Shown here piece by piece: positions 26,929 to 35,362 of a DNA stretch of 64,000 bases. Under the pieces are notes generated by a model, which was not told where the DNA came from, searched no databases, and saw only the letters and a program-made list of their open reading frames with translations. Position numbers and translations under genes: made by a program. The stretch comes from Pseudomonas alcaligenes (GTDB lineage Bacteria; Pseudomonadota; Gammaproteobacteria; Pseudomonadales; Pseudomonadaceae), in assembly GCF_014490745.1 (NCBI RefSeq), contig NZ_LZEU01000001.1:2259501-2323500 (forward strand). The letters are read 5' to 3'. Within the stretch, counting starts at the first letter, position 1; each line of letters starts with the position of its first letter.

Positions 26929-27015
26929 GGGCACGTGGGCAACATCTACAAGTACTACGTCGCCTACAAGCTGGCAGAGGAGAAGAACGCGCGGCGTAAA
27001 ACGGCGCAGCAGTAG
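26929..27015 (+). pseudogene. Orphan 3' end of an unidentified gene beside the island end
   Basis: The frame ending at TAG 27013-27015 encodes GHVGNIYKYYVAYKLAEEKN followed by ARRKTAQQ. It looks like a genuine protein C-terminus, but upstream the frame soon becomes non-protein-like and hits a stop at 26854. It is a displaced or duplicated gene tail. It ends 36 bases before the predicted transposon end, resembling an attachment-site remnant at the 3' end of a host gene. I could not identify the parent gene. Confidence 0.45.
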
Positions 27016-27491
27016 CGAGATTGGCTTTCATCAATATTTAACGTGCAGGGATGTGAAAGTGGGACTTTGAAGAAAGTGGGACTATTCCGTTTTTAAAAGT
27101 TTTGCAATATTGAGGCTCATTTCTATTCCAATTCCCTCTTAAACTCACCTCTATTTCGTTCCGTTGAGCGCTGCATTATCTCGATCACTTCTATATCTCA
27201 GCGCGTAATGAAAGTCCCACATTTCCCTCTGGAAGACAACTTGGATCTCGACGAGATCTGGAAGGTAGTTTGGAACTCTTGAGGGTTCCCTTCCGATAAC
27301 CGTTGGGCTAGAGCTCTTTGTTGAAAAAATCGCTTCCTCGTCAGAATTATACTTGGTCCGGTTTGCTCAAGTCCTGTCCAGTCTCGATAGCGCATATTGC
27401 GATTAACATGGGAGTAAAATTTCAAAAAGATATTACGCGCCCAGAATTCTGGACCTTAATTGATTCATAACCTGATCACAGGGAATGGATC
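27016..27491. other. AT-rich non-coding end region of the island
   Basis: No convincing gene is seen in this 476-base stretch. It holds the repeated GAAAGTGGGACT motifs described separately, then AT-rich DNA that should contain the promoter for the four transposition genes. A 75-codon open frame on the minus strand (27198-27425) lacks any protein-like character. Confidence 0.6.
27052..27220. repeat. Putative Tn7-type transposon end with transposase-binding repeats
   Basis: The sequence starts TGTGAAAGTGGGACTTTG. GAAAGTGGGACT occurs at 27055-27066 and again at 27072-27083, spaced 17 bases. A third copy in reverse orientation (AAAGTCCCAC, 27211-27220) lies further in. A TGT terminus plus several ~12-bp repeats in varied spacing is the usual layout for TnsB/TniA binding sites at Tn7- and Tn5053-type ends. 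The matching far end was not found in the window. Confidence 0.6.
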
Positions 27492-28106
27492 ATGCCAGCG
27501 CTTGGGCTAGAACCTACCGTAGTAAAGAGAAAGAAGGGGCAGAACGAGTATCTGATTTGGAGCGCCAAGGCTGGCGCAGCCCTAACTTTGTACGAAAAAT
27601 CCCACGTCCTATATCTCCTCCGCCAAGAATTTAGTCCCCACGTGACAGCATTGAGCGGAGAGGCCTTTCAGTTGAAGACCCCTTATGGGACAGCTGTTAT
27701 GCCCATTTCTGCGAGTCTTGGAGACCAACTGAAGTTAGCCATATTTGACTCTCCTCAATTGGTAGTGCAGCAGGTGGCCGCTCTTTGCGAGCAAAGAGGA
27801 TGGATCTTGGATGTCATCACCACCTCACAACATACGGACTCCAGCCACGAATTCTGGAATTTGCTCGAGATGCAGCAATGGCTTCTCAGGTGGGGAGGCG
27901 GTGTCCGAGAGAAAGACATTCAGATATTTGCCAGGAGTATGCGTTCAGGCCATTCATTTGCGCTGCAACAGCAATTGTCAAGCGAAGATGCCGTTAATCA
28001 ATTGACAATGATTTATGAGTTGGTGCGGCGAGGGCGACTGGTCCCTCAGGATATTTGTACAAGGCGAATTTGTCAGGACAGTATCTTTTTAGTTCGTGGT
28101 GATTAG
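27492..28106 (+). CDS. TnsA-like transposition protein, apparently lacking nuclease residues
   Basis: 204 residues. The layout follows TnsA: an N-terminal segment with a helix like ESxLERDxLYLLEFDP (here YEKSHVLYLLRQEFSP), then beta strands, a CEQRGWILDVITT strand matching the CAxRGWxxxVVTE block of TnsA, and a C-terminal winged-helix-like stretch (MIYELVRRGRLVPQDI). Where TnsA has the catalytic Asp of YTPDF and the Lys of EVK, this protein reads VMPIS and LAIF, so the PD-(D/E)xK site seems lost. First of four packed genes; 2-base gap to the next. Confidence 0.55.
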   Translation: MPALGLEPTVVKRKKGQNEYLIWSAKAGAALTLYEKSHVLYLLRQEFSPHVTALSGEAFQLKTPYGTAVMPISASLGDQLKLAIFDSPQLVVQQVAALCEQRGWILDVITTSQHTDSSHEFWNLLEMQQWLLRWGGGVREKDIQIFARSMRSGHSFALQQQLSSEDAVNQLTMIYELVRRGRLVPQDICTRRICQDSIFLVRGD

Positions 28107-28108
28107 AA

Positions 28109-29977
28109 ATGACCCAAGCGCGATTTTCGATATCGGAGCTTAGAGACTCCGGTCTTGATATTGATAGTTGGCCAGAGCCAGAGACAAGCGCGCTGTCGGC
28201 TAAAGAAAGAGGTCTAGTCGATAAGAAGATTGCTGCCGTTAAATCTTATTTCAAGGATGGCCTTACACTTTTTGAAGTCAGGAATAAATACGGAATTACC
28301 AAAAGCACCTTGTACAGATTGATTGAGCGTGGTCAACGCATCGTCGATGGCCAACCCCTCGGATTCTTGGGTGCTATGCCATATATACGGACTAGACCGC
28401 GCAAGGATTTAGAAAATAAACTAACTGACAAAGGCAAAGAAAATAAGAGTGGAATTTTTTCAAGATTACTAAACACGTACCCATCATTGAGCGAAGAGCT
28501 CTCTAGCTTGGTAGAGATTTATAGAAAAAAACAAAAAAGAATTTCGGATCTTCATCAGTCGTTTCTAGACGCCTGCCGAGATCAGGGCGTTGGGGATAAG
28601 GACTACCCATTCAGCGAAGCCGACCTCGCTAGGCGGACATTTGAAACGCATCTCAAAGCTAAATATAGGGAACGTCAGGCGGAGATTGAGCTTGAGAGTG
28701 CAAGCAGAATTTCTGAAAGGATTGAGCCAACCGAAGCGCTTGATGAAGTAGAAGTAGACGGCCATCAAATAGATCTTCGATTAGTTATAGAGGATTATGA
28801 CCTCTATGGAGAGCCGGTTAGATATGAGATTCTTCGCGTATGGCTAATCCTAGTTATTGATGTATTTACTAGATGCGTATTGGGATACAGCATCGCTTTA
28901 GGGAAAAACTACGACCAGCAGGATGTTCTCTCAGCTATCTTCAATGCCTTGGCGCCGCACAGCAGACCAAAAGCAGTTATCACGAATGCATTATACGAAC
29001 AAAGTGGTGGTTTTCCCTCTGAGCGCGGAGATGAATTTGCGTGGGCCACATGGCGGTGTATCAAGCTGGACAATGCACTTTCGCATAAAGCTATTCGGGT
29101 AAAGGAAATACTCGATAAGAAGGTGGGGTGTTTAGTTGATTACGGTCCGCCTCATCAGCCAAACGCGCGCAGTATAGTTGAGCGATTCTTTAGGTTCATA
29201 GCAGATAATTTCTCTCATCGACTGATTGGAACTACCGGCTCAAGCGTTAAAGATCCAGTTAGAGAGGCGTTATCGCCATCCTCCAACTCTGGACTATCGC
29301 TGTTAATGACACTAGACGAACTCCGACACGGTATCGATATCGTTCTATCAGATTATAACGGACGACCTCATTCTGGTGTATTTGGAAATTCGCCTTTAGA
29401 GCTTTTTACCTCGCGGCTCGCGAGGAGGCAACTCTTGATCGGGAAGCTCAAGCCTGAGGATCGCAACGAATACGACTTCATGAAAAGAGTTCAGATTGCG
29501 ACGGTTCGATCTTCGAGCAAAGAGACAGGGGCGTATATTAATTTTGCCAATGTAAAGTACAAAGACCCCCTGATTCTAAGAAGTGATCTAACCGGTCGAA
29601 AAATTCAAATCACGTACGATGTTAGGGATATTTCCCATGTTCGCGCTTATACGATGGATGGCAAATTTATTGGTCCGCTTAAAGCGAGTGGACCATGGGG
29701 CAGGGAGCAACACTCTCTGCAGCTCCGGCAGACATTATTCAAGGCGTTCCGAGACCGAGCTATAAGATTCAAAGTCGGGCAAAGTTTATTGGATGCTTGC
29801 AATCAACTACGTAATCGGACCGGAAGGAGTCTGACGACGAATACTGCTCATTACGAAATAATTCAATCACTTAAGACGCAGGAAAAATCTGGGCCTGATA
29901 AATCTATGTCGGCGGACATTAAGCCACTTGTTAAAGAAGCTGTGGCTATGCCTTTAACCAAAATCTTTGTTTCCTAG
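28109..29977 (+). CDS. TnsB/TniA-type DDE transposase
   Basis: 622 residues. N-terminal helix-turn-helix segments (FEVRNKYGITKSTLYRLIERG) are followed by an integrase (rve) core with the DDE triad: Asp217 (EVEVDGHQID), Asp321 (IKLDNALSH) and Glu358 (NARSIVERFFRF). A C-terminal beta-rich domain of Mu-transposase type follows (about 460-540). This is the transposase that binds the element ends and joins 3' ends to target. It is part of a four-gene set with TnsA-like, TnsC-like and TniQ-like proteins. Confidence 0.9.
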   Translation: MTQARFSISELRDSGLDIDSWPEPETSALSAKERGLVDKKIAAVKSYFKDGLTLFEVRNKYGITKSTLYRLIERGQRIVDGQPLGFLGAMPYIRTRPRKDLENKLTDKGKENKSGIFSRLLNTYPSLSEELSSLVEIYRKKQKRISDLHQSFLDACRDQGVGDKDYPFSEADLARRTFETHLKAKYRERQAEIELESASRISERIEPTEALDEVEVDGHQIDLRLVIEDYDLYGEPVRYEILRVWLILVIDVFTRCVLGYSIALGKNYDQQDVLSAIFNALAPHSRPKAVITNALYEQSGGFPSERGDEFAWATWRCIKLDNALSHKAIRVKEILDKKVGCLVDYGPPHQPNARSIVERFFRFIADNFSHRLIGTTGSSVKDPVREALSPSSNSGLSLLMTLDELRHGIDIVLSDYNGRPHSGVFGNSPLELFTSRLARRQLLIGKLKPEDRNEYDFMKRVQIATVRSSSKETGAYINFANVKYKDPLILRSDLTGRKIQITYDVRDISHVRAYTMDGKFIGPLKASGPWGREQHSLQLRQTLFKAFRDRAIRFKVGQSLLDACNQLRNRTGRSLTTNTAHYEIIQSLKTQEKSGPDKSMSADIKPLVKEAVAMPLTKIFVS

Positions 29978-29986
29978 GGGGTGCTA

Positions 29987-30973
29987 ATGAACATTGCTGA
30001 TCTGCCTCCTGCAGATATTGATATGGAAGATCACCCAATCAATACCGAGCGCTATTTAATACCTACTCAGCCTATCGGTAGGTTAATGGCTGTATTGGAG
30101 AAGATTGTACGCCGCCGAACGTCTGGATTACTCATACATGGCCGGCCTCGCTATGGTAAATCCAAGGCGATCAAATACTGCTCAAATGCAATAAAGGATA
30201 TATTCCCTGGGCTTCCTGTATGTATATTCAGTGCACCAGAAAAAATGACCGCTTCCGAGGATGCTTTTTACTCGCAGTTATTACAAGCGCTAGGCCATAA
30301 ACAGTTAGGCGGAAAGCCGCACGAAAAGCGCCAGCGCATTCTGAATCTTATCTATGAGCGCTCGTGTCGGTATAAGAGGAGGATGTTCCTTCTTTTTATC
30401 GACGAGGCTCAAAAATTTTTCGACAAGCACTTTGAGTGGCTCAGAGATATCTATGATAATTTGGAGCTACATTTTGAGGTGCGACTGGTTGTGGTTCTTG
30501 TAGGTCAGCCAGAACTCGTCATTGTAAAAGAGCAGTTTCTTAGTGCGCGTAAGCAGTCAATTATTGCGCGCTTCATGATTCAGGATATGGAGTTTCAAGG
30601 GCTCAGCTCGGCTCAAGAAGTTGCAGAGTGTCTAGGCTGCTATGATGCAGCCGTGTATCCAGCGGACACAGATTGGACTTTCACCAGGATATTTTTCCCA
30701 AAAGCATTCGCCAACGGCTTTAGGCTGGGCAACTATGGGCAGCAGTTTTGGCGTATTTTTGGATTGCATCATAATGAGCATGGTCAGATTAGTGACCTAA
30801 GCATTCCAATGAGATTCTTTACGAAGACTATCGAGATATTTTTCACTGAGTATAAGCATCTAGATGATATAAGTTTTTTGTTAACAGATGAGCTAATCAA
30901 TGAGGTGATTTCAGAGACTTGGTACTACCTTTATCAGAAGGATGTTCGGCAAATGGACTATTTAGATAGCTGA
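29987..30973 (+). CDS. TnsC/TniB-type AAA+ ATPase
   Basis: 328 residues. Walker A HGRPRYGKS (~51-59) and Walker B MFLLFIDEAQKFF (Asp-Glu ~139-140) are visible, with a downstream Arg-rich sensor region (KQSIIARFMIQDMEFQG). TnsC/TniB proteins form ATP-dependent filaments on target DNA and connect the target selector (TniQ) to the transposase. The ATG at 29987 has AGGGGG five bases upstream; the GTG at 29981 is part of that site. The stop shares one base with the next ATG. Confidence 0.88.
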   Translation: MNIADLPPADIDMEDHPINTERYLIPTQPIGRLMAVLEKIVRRRTSGLLIHGRPRYGKSKAIKYCSNAIKDIFPGLPVCIFSAPEKMTASEDAFYSQLLQALGHKQLGGKPHEKRQRILNLIYERSCRYKRRMFLLFIDEAQKFFDKHFEWLRDIYDNLELHFEVRLVVVLVGQPELVIVKEQFLSARKQSIIARFMIQDMEFQGLSSAQEVAECLGCYDAAVYPADTDWTFTRIFFPKAFANGFRLGNYGQQFWRIFGLHHNEHGQISDLSIPMRFFTKTIEIFFTEYKHLDDISFLLTDELINEVISETWYYLYQKDVRQMDYLDS

Positions 30974-32304
30974 TGAAAATTGTTCCTTTTCCTGCATTCA
31001 GTCGCATTTCTGCGAACTGCTCAATCACGCCGCGTCTTGTGGGGTTTGAATCTGCGTATTCTATTCTTAGCAGATTTGCATCTGCCAATGTTGTATCTGG
31101 AGCTGCCGTGGTTGGCATGTTCAAGAACCATAGCGAGAGATTTCGAAGTTATCGTTCTCGCACGAATAACTTATCCAGCTTATATTCAGTAAATATTGGT
31201 GCTTTCGAAAGGGAGCTTAGTTTGGCAAAGAGGGAAGTTTATGACTTGTTTTTAACGCCAAACTACCTGCACGATCACTGGTCATTGTGTGGTTTGCTTC
31301 GATTTTGTCCTTGTTGCATGTCGCAGGGCGTTCACTATGCAGTTTTTCAGTTCGATAAATTAGTTAACTGTCCGATTCATAAGGTGCCGCTTGAGGTGGC
31401 CTGTAGATTTTGCGGCGCCGCAACACCGTACACCTTGAATTCGCAGACATTCAGAACCCCTTTTGGCTGCGCGAGTTGCAAGTGTTCGTTGCTGCAGGGC
31501 GACTATCGCATGTCGAGTTCAGCTCTCCAGGCGGCGAGTGGATTGCCGCTGGAAGTAGAGCGAATTTACAAGACATTCAGCGCCATGGCTGGCAGCCGGC
31601 TTTGCATGCCACTTTTAGGAGCCAGTAGAGTGCGCGCTGGGCAAGTTATTCCGGCGATGCGACTTGAAGTGGACTGTGGCGAAGAAGAGGAGCAATTTTT
31701 CTCAAGTATGGTGAGCGCGCCCATGCCTCATTCCATTCTGCGGTTTGACTTTATTAGTCGAGTCTGCCAAACGGATTTGCCACATCCTCCCGAAGTTGGA
31801 GGCAGCGAGTTCACGTTGCTCGTTGACGAATTGGCATCAGTATTGAAATCGCTCATCCGACACAACTGCTTTGTTGAGCATGTCTCTACAAGAACCGTAG
31901 CATTGGTCTCTGATAACGATCTTATCGAACACACGGTTCAATCTCTTACAAATAGTATCGAAGGGCTCAAAGTCCTGGTGTCGTGGCGAAGGCTGTGGTG
32001 TGTGAACGCCACGTTTCGAGGGCGTGCGGCTATCGGCTACGCGATTTCGTCTTGGTTGGGGCGCTTTTGCCAAGAGAGCCGGACGCTAGCGCTTTCCGCC
32101 AAGGAGCGTTCATGGTTGGCTAAGCATGCTTTTGCCGATGAGGTACTGCACTCGCTAACTGAGTTTCGTCGCAATCGCAAGCTTGACGCAGGGCTCCCCA
32201 TCAGTGACCAGACCGCTTATGTGGCGCCCTGTTGGGCGGTCGAAGTGGATGAGGATGACCCAGAAATTCGCAGGATCAGTTACACGCGCCAGGCGGCTGT
32301 TTGA
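30973..32304 (+). CDS. TniQ/TnsD-type target-selection protein
   Basis: 443 residues. The N-terminal TniQ domain contains the recognisable sequence GFESAYSILSRFA. A zinc-binding block follows, CPCCMSQG...CPIHKVPLEVACRFCG (about 112-150), and then further cysteines (FGCASCKCS). Proteins of this length often recognise a fixed chromosomal attachment site, as TnsD does, or serve as a smaller TniQ adaptor. It overlaps the TnsC-like stop by one base (TGATG). No CRISPR-Cas gene is nearby, so guide-RNA targeting is unlikely here. Confidence 0.82.
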   Translation: MKIVPFPAFSRISANCSITPRLVGFESAYSILSRFASANVVSGAAVVGMFKNHSERFRSYRSRTNNLSSLYSVNIGAFERELSLAKREVYDLFLTPNYLHDHWSLCGLLRFCPCCMSQGVHYAVFQFDKLVNCPIHKVPLEVACRFCGAATPYTLNSQTFRTPFGCASCKCSLLQGDYRMSSSALQAASGLPLEVERIYKTFSAMAGSRLCMPLLGASRVRAGQVIPAMRLEVDCGEEEEQFFSSMVSAPMPHSILRFDFISRVCQTDLPHPPEVGGSEFTLLVDELASVLKSLIRHNCFVEHVSTRTVALVSDNDLIEHTVQSLTNSIEGLKVLVSWRRLWCVNATFRGRAAIGYAISSWLGRFCQESRTLALSAKERSWLAKHAFADEVLHSLTEFRRNRKLDAGLPISDQTAYVAPCWAVEVDEDDPEIRRISYTRQAAV

Positions 32305-32316
32305 CGCTCATAAAAC

Positions 32317-33207
32317 TCAACTTTTGGTTTTCTTTTTTGCACGGCCCGCAGCTTGCCGCTCCAGAAGCTCGCACCGAGTCAGTAGTTCCTGGCGCTGCTG
32401 TTCTGATTGCGCGTAGGCGGTCTGCTGCATGTCCAGCTCAGTCGCCTTGTGGTTTAACTGTTGCTGAAGGGCCCGCTGCTCGCGCAGCTGCTGCTGCGCT
32501 TCGCTTAGCAAGCGGGCGTTGTCGCGATTGAGTTGTGTGAGTTCGTCCTGCTTGATCATTAGAGTCTGTTGCAGCTGGCGTATCTCGGCCTGAAGCTGGC
32601 TAGTCTGGGCTTCATGGCGGCGCTGCTCCTGTTCACGCTGCTCCTTGCTGGCCTGGCGGTAATGCTCCATGCCATCACGAGCGTGCTGATGCATGTTTTC
32701 AAGCGACTGGATGCGCTCATCGCGCTCCCGCACTCGCACCTCCAGATCCTGCAGGGATTGCAGCATTCGGGCGTTATCGACTTCGACGGCTTGTCGCTGT
32801 TGCTGCTCCTGGAGAATCAACTCTTGGGCCGCTTGCAGCTGTAGAGCCAAGCCTGAGTGCTGAGATTCGATGTCTCGCATCCGGGACTCAAGCACGGCTG
32901 ATTGCTGCTGTACTGCAGCGCGCTCGCGTAGGAGCGCTTCATGGGCCTGGGCGACGGATTGCTGAGCCTCTTGCTTCAATTGCTCCAGAAGCTGCTCCAT
33001 GAGATTCGTTAGCGGAGCGCTTAACGCGGCACTGGATGTGGCCTGCTCGCTGGCTTCCAGTTCCTTCAAATAGCGGTGGATGGTGGTCTTGGAGCCGGTG
33101 TTGCCCAGCTCGACACGCACTGCATCAATGCTGGGGTGAATGCCGCGAGCGAGGAGGGCATGCCTGGCTTTCTGCACGACCGCTTTGTTGATTCCACCGC
33201 GGGCCAT
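32317..33207 (-). CDS. tnpT: TnpT-like KfrA-type DNA-binding coiled-coil protein
   Basis: 296 residues from the ATG preceded by AGGAG. An N-terminal KfrA-like DNA-binding domain (about 1-55: ARGGINKAVVQKARHALLAR and then TGSKTTIHRYLKELE) is followed by a very long Gln/Glu-rich coiled coil and a basic tail (AAGRAKKKTKS). A KfrA-like protein divergent from a tyrosine recombinase is the arrangement of tnpT and tnpS in the Tn4651/Tn4652 family, where TnpT assists cointegrate resolution. Its stop lies 12 bases from the TniQ stop, so it is packed against the transposition genes. Confidence 0.78.
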   Translation of the reverse strand: MARGGINKAVVQKARHALLARGIHPSIDAVRVELGNTGSKTTIHRYLKELEASEQATSSAALSAPLTNLMEQLLEQLKQEAQQSVAQAHEALLRERAAVQQQSAVLESRMRDIESQHSGLALQLQAAQELILQEQQQRQAVEVDNARMLQSLQDLEVRVRERDERIQSLENMHQHARDGMEHYRQASKEQREQEQRRHEAQTSQLQAEIRQLQQTLMIKQDELTQLNRDNARLLSEAQQQLREQRALQQQLNHKATELDMQQTAYAQSEQQRQELLTRCELLERQAAGRAKKKTKS

Positions 33208-33235
33208 AAGTGGGTCTCCTGACGATTTCGTTCCG

Positions 33236-33260
33236 TGGTACGTACCATGTAAGTACATGG
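33236..33260. other. Candidate TnpS recombination (resolution) site
   Basis: Two adjoining palindromes lie between tnpT and tnpS: TGGTACGTACCA (33236-33247, perfect) and CCATGTA-AG-TACATGG (33245-33260, 7-bp arms). Inverted arms with a small centre are what a tyrosine recombinase core site looks like, and the resolution site of the Tn4651 family lies between these two genes. The palindromes could also serve as TnpT operators. Confidence 0.55.
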
Positions 33261-33389
33261 CATCTTATCAAAATTTTCCTTTGTGACCCGCTTGTATTCT
33301 AGAATTGAGTAATCACGAATTATCCAAGGTGAAGCGGCGTTTTCGTCGTTTGACGCTCGCTCACCGGTACACCAAGGGGATGTGCTCAG

Positions 33390-34349
33390 ATGAGCCAGGA
33401 GGTTGAGCGGTACCTGCAGGCCGGCACTCGCGCCAACACGCGACGCAGCTACCAGCAGGCGCTTGAGCATTTCGAGGTCACTTGGGGCGGCTTCTTGCCG
33501 GCGACCAGCGATGCCATCGTGCGGTACCTGGTCGACCACGCCGCCACACTGTCCAGCAACACCTTGAAGCTGCGTCTGGCGGCATTGGCGCAGTGGCATG
33601 TCAGTCAGGGCTTTCCGGATCCGACCAAGACCCCTCTGGTCCGCCAGATCTTCAAGGGGATCCGTACCCTGCACCCTCGCCAGGAGAAACAGGCCGAGCC
33701 CTTGCAGCTGCGTCAGCTCGAGCAATGCGTGCTTTGGTTGGAGCGATCCGGTGAGCGTGCACGCGCTGAGGACGATTGGCCGCGACTACTGCGCTGTTGC
33801 CGCGATCGTGCACTGGTCCTGATTGGCTTCTGGCGGGCGTTCCGCAGTGATGAGTTGTGCCGCCTGCAAGTCGAGCACATCCAGGTGCGGGCCGGGGAGG
33901 GGATGCAACTGTTTCTGCCGTGGAGCAAAGGCGACCGCGACAACCAAGGCCAGACCTTCAGCGCGCCGGCGTTGGCCAGGCTGTGCCCAGTACAAGCTTA
34001 CGTCGACTGGATCAGCGTGGCGGGCATCGCGCGTGGGCCGGTATTCCGTGGAATTGATCGCTGGGGGCATTTAGGTGAGCAGGGTTTGCACCCAAATAGC
34101 GTTGTCCCACTCATGCGCGCCGTACTGCAGGCGGCAGGGCTGCCTTCGGAGCTGTACAGTAGCCACTCGCTGCGCCGCGGGTTTGCCACCTGGGCCACCC
34201 GCAGCGGCTGGGATCTCAAAGCGCTGATGCAGTACGTAGGCTGGAGCGATGGCCAATCCGCATTGCGCTATGTGGAGAGCACAGGCGTGTTCCCTGGGCA
34301 GCTGAGTGCGCTACAACACATCTCAAACTGGCCCGAGGGACTGCCATAA
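33390..34349 (+). CDS. tnpS: TnpS-like tyrosine recombinase
   Basis: 319 residues. An N-terminal core-binding domain begins MSQEVERYLQAGTRANTRRS. The catalytic domain shows Arg in WRAFRSDELCRLQVEH, the box SHSLRRGFATWATRSGWD (His-x-x-Arg), a later Trp in YVGWSDGQSALRYVE, and the nucleophile Tyr in ALRYVES. The size and the sequence of blocks match TnpS of the Tn4651 family. It catalyses resolution of cointegrates at the site between tnpS and tnpT. A general phage-type integrase role cannot be fully excluded. Confidence 0.82.
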   Translation: MSQEVERYLQAGTRANTRRSYQQALEHFEVTWGGFLPATSDAIVRYLVDHAATLSSNTLKLRLAALAQWHVSQGFPDPTKTPLVRQIFKGIRTLHPRQEKQAEPLQLRQLEQCVLWLERSGERARAEDDWPRLLRCCRDRALVLIGFWRAFRSDELCRLQVEHIQVRAGEGMQLFLPWSKGDRDNQGQTFSAPALARLCPVQAYVDWISVAGIARGPVFRGIDRWGHLGEQGLHPNSVVPLMRAVLQAAGLPSELYSSHSLRRGFATWATRSGWDLKALMQYVGWSDGQSALRYVESTGVFPGQLSALQHISNWPEGLP

Positions 34350-34377
34350 GACCGCCTTCCGCGGCCCCGATCCGCAC

Positions 34378-35274
34378 CTAGCTGCGCACTGGGAACACCA
34401 GCTCGTCATGTGCGGTGCAAATGAGTCGATGGTCCAGCACATGGAAAATTGCAGGGTTCTTGACATCCTGGGCACCCACAAAGAAGAGATAACTGCGGGA
34501 TGCCTGCTTATCTTTTTTGGCTTTCATGTTCTCTTGGCGGGCTATTTCCAGCTCATTTTTCAGTCGCCCGCGGGCAGCCGCTGACCACTCGCTCCAGAGG
34601 ACGACCACCTGGTAAGGCGTTAGTTTTTTCTCTTCCCATTCGCCCGCGTTGAGTGAAATGGTCAAGTGTTCGGGCGATTCAGCGGCTGGCGTCCAGGCCA
34701 GTTCCCCATAGAAAATGCGTGCATTAGGGCATGGCTCCAACCCTTTCGACCTAAGTTTCTTGAAGGCGGTTTGATAGGTCGCTGGGGCAATACCCGGGAT
34801 GGCTAAAGAAAGATGCCTATCGAAGGGGAAGCGCAAAAAAGCACGGCAGATAGGGCGAATGCTGTTCGCTGCGCGTCGTCCTTCTCGGCGCACCAGGCCA
34901 GTGGCTCCATCCGACCGCCTGACGCTCTGTGTCTGAGACTCGGTGTGAGGTAGCGCAGGACCGACGATTGTACGGTCTTCAATCAGCTGCAGCCGGGCGG
35001 GCGATAAACCTGGCGAGGTCTCCAACTCCTGCTGAACACTGCCGCGCTTGCCCTGCGCGATAACCTTGGTTTCGCCCTCCACCTCACAACCTGAGACGTG
35101 AGGGTCACGCAGTTGAAAGTGAGCCCGAACCAAGTTCTCCGGGCGATAGGAACGCGGGAAGGCCTGAGTTTTGCAACCAGGGCATTGGTAGCCATAGGTA
35201 TCCACTGCCGCCAGCAGTTTAAGGTCCTCGGCCTCAACAATTTCCTGGGTAATACGATCACGAGCGTTGTCCAT
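34378..35274 (-). CDS. CoiA-like protein with N-terminal zinc motif, function unknown
   Basis: 298 residues. Near the N-terminus YGYQCPGCKTQAFPRSYR, followed by a His and a Cys (VRAHFQLRD...SGC), resembles the zinc-binding start of CoiA-like proteins. The rest has no recognisable catalytic motif; a C-terminal domain contains PYQVVVLWSEWSAAARGRLK. GGAGAC precedes the ATG. It is divergent from the exonuclease gene by 88 bases, so they share a promoter region. I do not recognise a specific function. Confidence 0.6.
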   Translation of the reverse strand: MDNARDRITQEIVEAEDLKLLAAVDTYGYQCPGCKTQAFPRSYRPENLVRAHFQLRDPHVSGCEVEGETKVIAQGKRGSVQQELETSPGLSPARLQLIEDRTIVGPALPHTESQTQSVRRSDGATGLVRREGRRAANSIRPICRAFLRFPFDRHLSLAIPGIAPATYQTAFKKLRSKGLEPCPNARIFYGELAWTPAAESPEHLTISLNAGEWEEKKLTPYQVVVLWSEWSAAARGRLKNELEIARQENMKAKKDKQASRSYLFFVGAQDVKNPAIFHVLDHRLICTAHDELVFPVRS

Positions 35275-35362
35275 GACGCTGACGTCTCCATGGGGGTGGG
35301 TGTTCGGCTTATGCAGCTCACCGCATACTGTCCGAATGGGTCGGAGTAAATAAAGGGGTGAA

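Noticed and set aside
27198..27425. 75-codon minus-strand frame in the transposon end region
   Set aside because: No ribosome-binding site or family resemblance, and it crosses the inverted end repeat.
34103..34112. GTTGTCCCAC inside tnpS as a possible right-end transposase site
   Set aside because: It matches only seven bases of the end repeat, lies inside a conserved coding block and is single.
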